Source: Piper betle
Taxonomy: Eukaryota > Streptophyta > Magnoliopsida > Piperales > Piperaceae
DNA: 64,000 bases
Assembly: GCA_033002965.1 (NCBI GenBank)
Contig: JAURVB010009541.1
Location: 1-64,000 of the forward strand
Direction of reading: 5' to 3'
How positions within the stretch are numbered: position 1 is the stretch's first letter; each line of letters starts with the position of its first letter. This document shows, in pieces, positions 59,641 to 64,000 of this stretch. Position numbers and translations under genes: made by a program. The notes below the pieces were generated by a model. It was not told where the DNA came from, made no database searches, and saw only the letters and a program-made list of their open reading frames with translations.

Positions 59641-62155
59641 TTTTATTGCCTACTTGTTTTTAGATTATAATAAAATATCCTATTTGTACATAAAATACAA
59701 AAAAACTGATAAATGAATAACATAAATAGTTTGATACAAACTCAATAGAAGAGCGCCTTTGTGTGATTAAGAATAATAAATATAACAATTTGTTAACAGT
59801 AATAAATTTATAGAACAATATTAATGCCAAAAAATTCAAAAAACAATTGAAGTAAATAAATATAAAGTTAAAAGCTATAAAAATATAGAATGTTAGTAAT
59901 ATTTAATTAATCATTGAGGGTAAATGTTTATTGAAATTAAAAAATCTAAATTTATAATATATATATATATATATATATTTGTGTGCATGCTAAATAATAA
60001 AATAATTTTTTATACAAAATCTTACGGTGGATTCAATGGTAATTTTCTTAATTTAATGCCTTAAATAACATGTACTTGAATTTTGGATCTGCCTTATTTT
60101 TTTAAAAAGAAAAAAACCAAACCAACCCGTTTTTTTATATTAAAATTGTCTTGTTAAAAAATATTGTAGGAGAAGTGCATTTACCACCGCTGCAAGCAGC
60201 AAAATAAAGCCAAATCGCCGTTGATTGAATATGACAACATGACCGATGGCGCATCTAGGGACAGTAATGGCAAGTGGTCAGCTCCCTTCGTTGGTAGTGA
60301 CTAAGAGGCCAAACTCAACTGCCCTCGCCAAAACAAATCAATTAAATTTAATAATTTAATAATATATATATATATATTATTTGAATGAAAAGCGTCGCAC
60401 TTTATATCAAATTAAGGTTGATAGGATTGAAGCGCCCTTGTCCAGAAAAAACATTTGTGCAAAGTTAATAAAAAAAATTAATTGTCGTGAGGAAGAAATA
60501 ACACGCAAAATTTTTTACATGGTACTTTAAGGTATGGTTCAATCCATAAGTCAGTTTATGATTATTTAATAACTATAAATTTATTATTTATTTTAATTTT
60601 TACAAATTACACAAAGGAGTGAATTTTCACCCCCTTGATTGGATTCACCTTTGAAATATTCAACTCTAATGTTATCGTTCACTTCTTTATAGTATTCCAA
60701 TTTTTAAAATAATACCGTCAACATATTTGGGATGTTGAAAAATAGTCTGGTATCAAGTTTTAGGCCAATCTAAAGTTGAGAAAGCCTGTAAAAAAATTTT
60801 TAGAGTGATTATCAACTAAATTAGACCATTGTATGTTGGTTTAGAATATATAAATATTGAACCAAGTAGGATGGCATATACAAGTTGAGGTTTTTTTGGG
60901 TGCCCCCAACTGCATGCGGCATGCGATACGCCCGTTCAAAATTGGGCTCTGATCAAGTTGGGGATATAATCAATTTGTGGGGCAGCTCTTAATAGCCAAG
61001 GGCACAAACAACCAACGGACTCAAACAACTATAAATGGGCCTGATGGACTTGATTGCTCGATGTATTGAAGAACGACAACATTTTTTGTGGCGATGGTGA
61101 TTGGCAACCGCCTAATTTGGTAGTTCTTTGACGAGAAGAAGATTATGTAAAGTTAGGGTGCTCCTTTAAATAACAAACTTATTAGAACAAACATTTAGTA
61201 TGGACTTTATAAGATTGAATAATTATATATAAATATCTTTAGAATAAAAATGTGGAAACAATTCACAAATGGAATGAGACGAACACATCAAGTTGAATTT
61301 CAAAAGTGATAAACAATTACTTAGAATTGAATTAGAACTTAATTCAAGTAAGATGATTATTTCAAACTGTATTTGAATTACATTCTTAATGCAATTCCTA
61401 ATTCCAAACCTAAGGCGAATATATCAAACCAAAAGTATTAGACTAAGGAATAAAAAAGTATTTAAACAAATAAAAACACACCCAATTTTTAAATACTTTG
61501 TGGATCTGCTGCACTTGTCTATTCTTTGTAACCAAGAAAAATAAGGTTTGACTAGTTCCCTTGAATGTACACATATTCCTTTCACAAGCTTCTTACTATT
61601 GAGGTTGAAGAGGGGATTTCACTTATACCAACAAGTTTCTCAAAGAAGCAAACACCCTTCAGGTACAGTTGCTTGAATAAGTATAATGTGAATGAAGCAG
61701 CCAATTATAAAATTAAAACAATATAGAAAGTTAAGAAGTCACTTGCGATCATTTTTTCAAGTGTTCAAAGCCTATTTATAGAAGAAATAAGTTTTACACT
61801 CCTTAGACAATGTCTTGGAGGGAAAGGAGGAAGAAAACTTCAAGCCCACACTAAAACAACGGTAATATAAAGAAAATGTCTGTCATTGAACTGATTTCGA
61901 TTGTGCATCTGATCATGATCAGGTTTCGATCATGATTCAAATTGTGCTTCTGATCATTGAAACAGAAGCTCTTCTCCTTTTTTTAATTTTCTAACACTTT
62001 ATATGACTTTTAATCCATCAAATATTTGATATTTTGGGTAGATATGACTTGGAAGAATTTTGAATAACTTAATTAAACTTGGAACCAACAGATTGGTGGT
62101 CGTCCGGTGACCACAGGTTGCTCCGAACAGTGGTGGAGAGGACGCAAAGTTCTTG
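59641..62155. other. AT-rich intergenic DNA
   Basis: No gene is supported. TA-rich microsatellites lie at about 59,957-59,979 and 60,361-60,377. A patch at 61,880-61,970 repeats 'gatcatga' and 'ttcgat' words and may be the end of an unclassified LTR element. Confidence 0.55.
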
Positions 62156-62189
62156 CAGAACTGATCTTGGCCAGGATTTTATTGTCATT

Positions 62190-62640
62190 TTTTAGCTATA
62201 ACAGTTGCTAACTAAGGCAGGGCTTTGTCAGGGGTTGTTTTTGACAACAAGGGCCATCGAGTGGATGTGGTGGCAATGTGTTGGCTCGGTCAGTCAAATG
62301 GAGATCAAAAAGATGACGAACTCCTATTGGTGCACTTCTCTAGCGGCCCTCTTTTGGGTGATTTTCCAACAACGACGGGGGTTTTTAGTGGCAGCTCTTC
62401 ACTGGGCTTTGTTCCTGGCAATGAAGGGAGTCAAGTGGAGGTTCTAGACAAGCTGATGATGACCCATGCTTACCGGACATAGGCCAGGAAGATGGCGGTG
62501 TCCTATTCCTGCACTGCTCTAGTGAGGCTCTTCTTTGGTTTTTTTTCAACAACGATAGGTTTTTCTAGTGGTGGATTTTGGCTTGGGGCCGTAGTTGTCA
62601 ATGGAGGAAGTCTATTGGAGGCAGCAATGTGGTCAAATCT
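62190..62640. repeat. Diverged tandem repeat, about 179 bp unit
   Basis: The block starting 'gcacttctctagcggccctc' (62,332) recurs as 'gcactgctctagtgaggctc' (62,511), with matching order of 'caacaacga.gg.ttttt.agtgg' and 'ggcaatga.ggaagtc..ttggagg'. A weaker earlier copy seems to precede. The short open frames here have no known domain. Confidence 0.55.
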
Positions 62641-62655
62641 GACCTGGGCTAGCCG

Positions 62656-64000
62656 TGTAAAACTCCAACTTGGTTATGGTTTTACCCACTTGTAGTTTAC
62701 CCCGGTTCGGGCTAGTCTCGAGTCGGTTCGAGCGAGCTCGAGTTAGAACAATTTTTAGAATATGAGTATGGAGCCCAGATGGCCATATGAGCATGTTATA
62801 GTAGTTGAGTATGCCAGACATGAAAATGATAGCTTGAGTTAGGCTACACCAAAGTGTGAGTTATCAGTGTATATGCGAGGTAACCATTTGATTTTGAGTT
62901 AGACAATGTTTGAGGATTAGATCTAGGCTATTGCAACGTTTAGTATTCATTTGGGATTTACAGGGTATCTCATTTGCATACATGATAGGGATTTTGGATC
63001 ATCGTATTGTGCCCCAGTGGACCTAACTTAATTGAGTCATAGATTTTCACCTCATTAAGTTTATGGTTCTAGGCCTATTTAGTATTCTTTCCTCGATTCT
63101 CGCCCATAGAGTCACTTTTATGATTCGAGTCAGTTTTAACTTTGGGCGGTCTCAATCCTATCTTTCCGTCCATATATATATTACATATACCCATAGGTGA
63201 GCCCCACTAGGCCACGAGTTATCAGACATCCAAATTGTGCCACGTGGCATGATATGAGCCGTCCACTCAACCTTAGCTTCACTCATTGATTTTAAGCTAT
63301 TTTTCTCCCATTTTCTGAGTTATTCACCCTTAGTGCCGCCAACTACATTGGCTTGCCACTGGCAGCATCCTGGCCCTTCTTCGGCCACCGGATCAGTACG
63401 TACCTACCATTGCCACTAGCACTGCCACAGTCGTTGCCGGTGACAAAGATTTTTCAGTCGGTTTCCGCTGTTGCTGCCACACTTTTGGGTCATTTTCTAG
63501 CAGTGGCAAGTGTCCTCCGGTGAAGCCGACCACTCTGATAGCTTCCCTTGCCGAGATCTTCCATTTGAGACCGACATGGACCTTTGTTGTCACTGCAATC
63601 GCAACCAGCGACCCGCACTTGCCCGACGGTGTTTTAGATCGTTTCCGGCCAACCACCGGCTGAACACCACTGACCATCAACCCAAATAGTTTCCTCATTC
63701 GACGATCGATCTTTTGAGATTGCCCATGACCATCATTACGACCGCAATCGTTGTCGGCAACATCACCGCATCCTGCAGCAATACCGCCCCCTTTTGGCCG
63801 TTTTCTAGCCAACCGACATCCGGACCTTACTGGTCGTCATTGTCATCATGTTCCCCGTCCTCCTCTTTGTCGATCTTGACCTGTGGCAACCAAAGCCGCA
63901 CCACTGTCAGCATTTTCCAGTGACAGGCACCGCCGCCCTCCATTCCGCCTGTTTGCCTATGATCTGTCTGTCACCCGCGTTTGCGTCTGCTTGGCTGTGC
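62656..64000 (+). mobile_element. Start of a second copy of the Ty3/gypsy LTR, running off the window
   Basis: The LTR begins TGTAAAACTCC and follows 21,164-22,400 block by block: 'ggttcggg.tagtctcgagt', 'gagcccagatggcc', 'tttggatcat', 'gggcggtctcaatcc', 'ggtgagccccactaggc', then a GC-rich part with 'ttttggccgttttctagccaacc'. No polypurine tract precedes it, so it may be a 5' LTR or a solo LTR. Open frames in the GC-rich part are not genes. Confidence 0.75.

Overview
This is a 64 kb stretch of a plant nuclear genome. The evidence is long AT-rich intergenic DNA, many spliced introns with GT..AG borders, nested retrotransposons, and three genes whose products match flowering-plant families. Two of the genes have strongly GC-rich first exons followed by AT-rich bodies. 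That pattern is common in monocots, but I cannot fix the species. No bacterial-type systems, tRNA or rRNA genes, or CRISPR arrays were seen.

Layout. Positions 1-12,540 are repeat-rich intergenic DNA. Positions 12,918-17,133 (+) hold a six-exon membrane-anchored alpha/beta-hydrolase gene with a small retrotransposon (TRIM) in intron 3. Positions 19,040-33,660 form one nested block. A 17-bp direct repeat at its two ends and a poly(A) tail suggest that a LINE inserted first. It was then broken by Ty3/gypsy LTR sequences, two TRIM-type elements and an LTR-like insertion. Positions 33,661-38,190 are intergenic and include a badly decayed LINE trace. Positions 39,071-45,074 (+) hold a seven-exon EF-hand mitochondrial-carrier-family gene resembling the S-adenosylmethionine transporter-like protein SAMTL. 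Positions 47,373-59,088 (-) hold a sixteen-exon SUMO E3 ligase gene, SIZ1, which reconstructs exactly to 862 codons. Positions 59,641-64,000 are intergenic, ending in the start of another copy of the same gypsy LTR.

The three genes do not form a pathway. SIZ1 and the carrier gene are convergent neighbours.

The points most worth a second look are: (1) both plus-strand genes are intact except for one missing base, each in or beside a homopolymer, which may be assembly error or real lesions; (2) a 32-bp duplication in SIZ1 copies an exon end and its splice donor, so a second in-frame donor would insert 15 residues just before the SP-RING; (3) two TRIM elements have perfect 5-bp target-site duplications, and one carries a twelve-copy minisatellite as its interior; (4) the LINE nest has matching 17-bp ends 14.6 kb apart. 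I found no convincing unknown multi-gene system.
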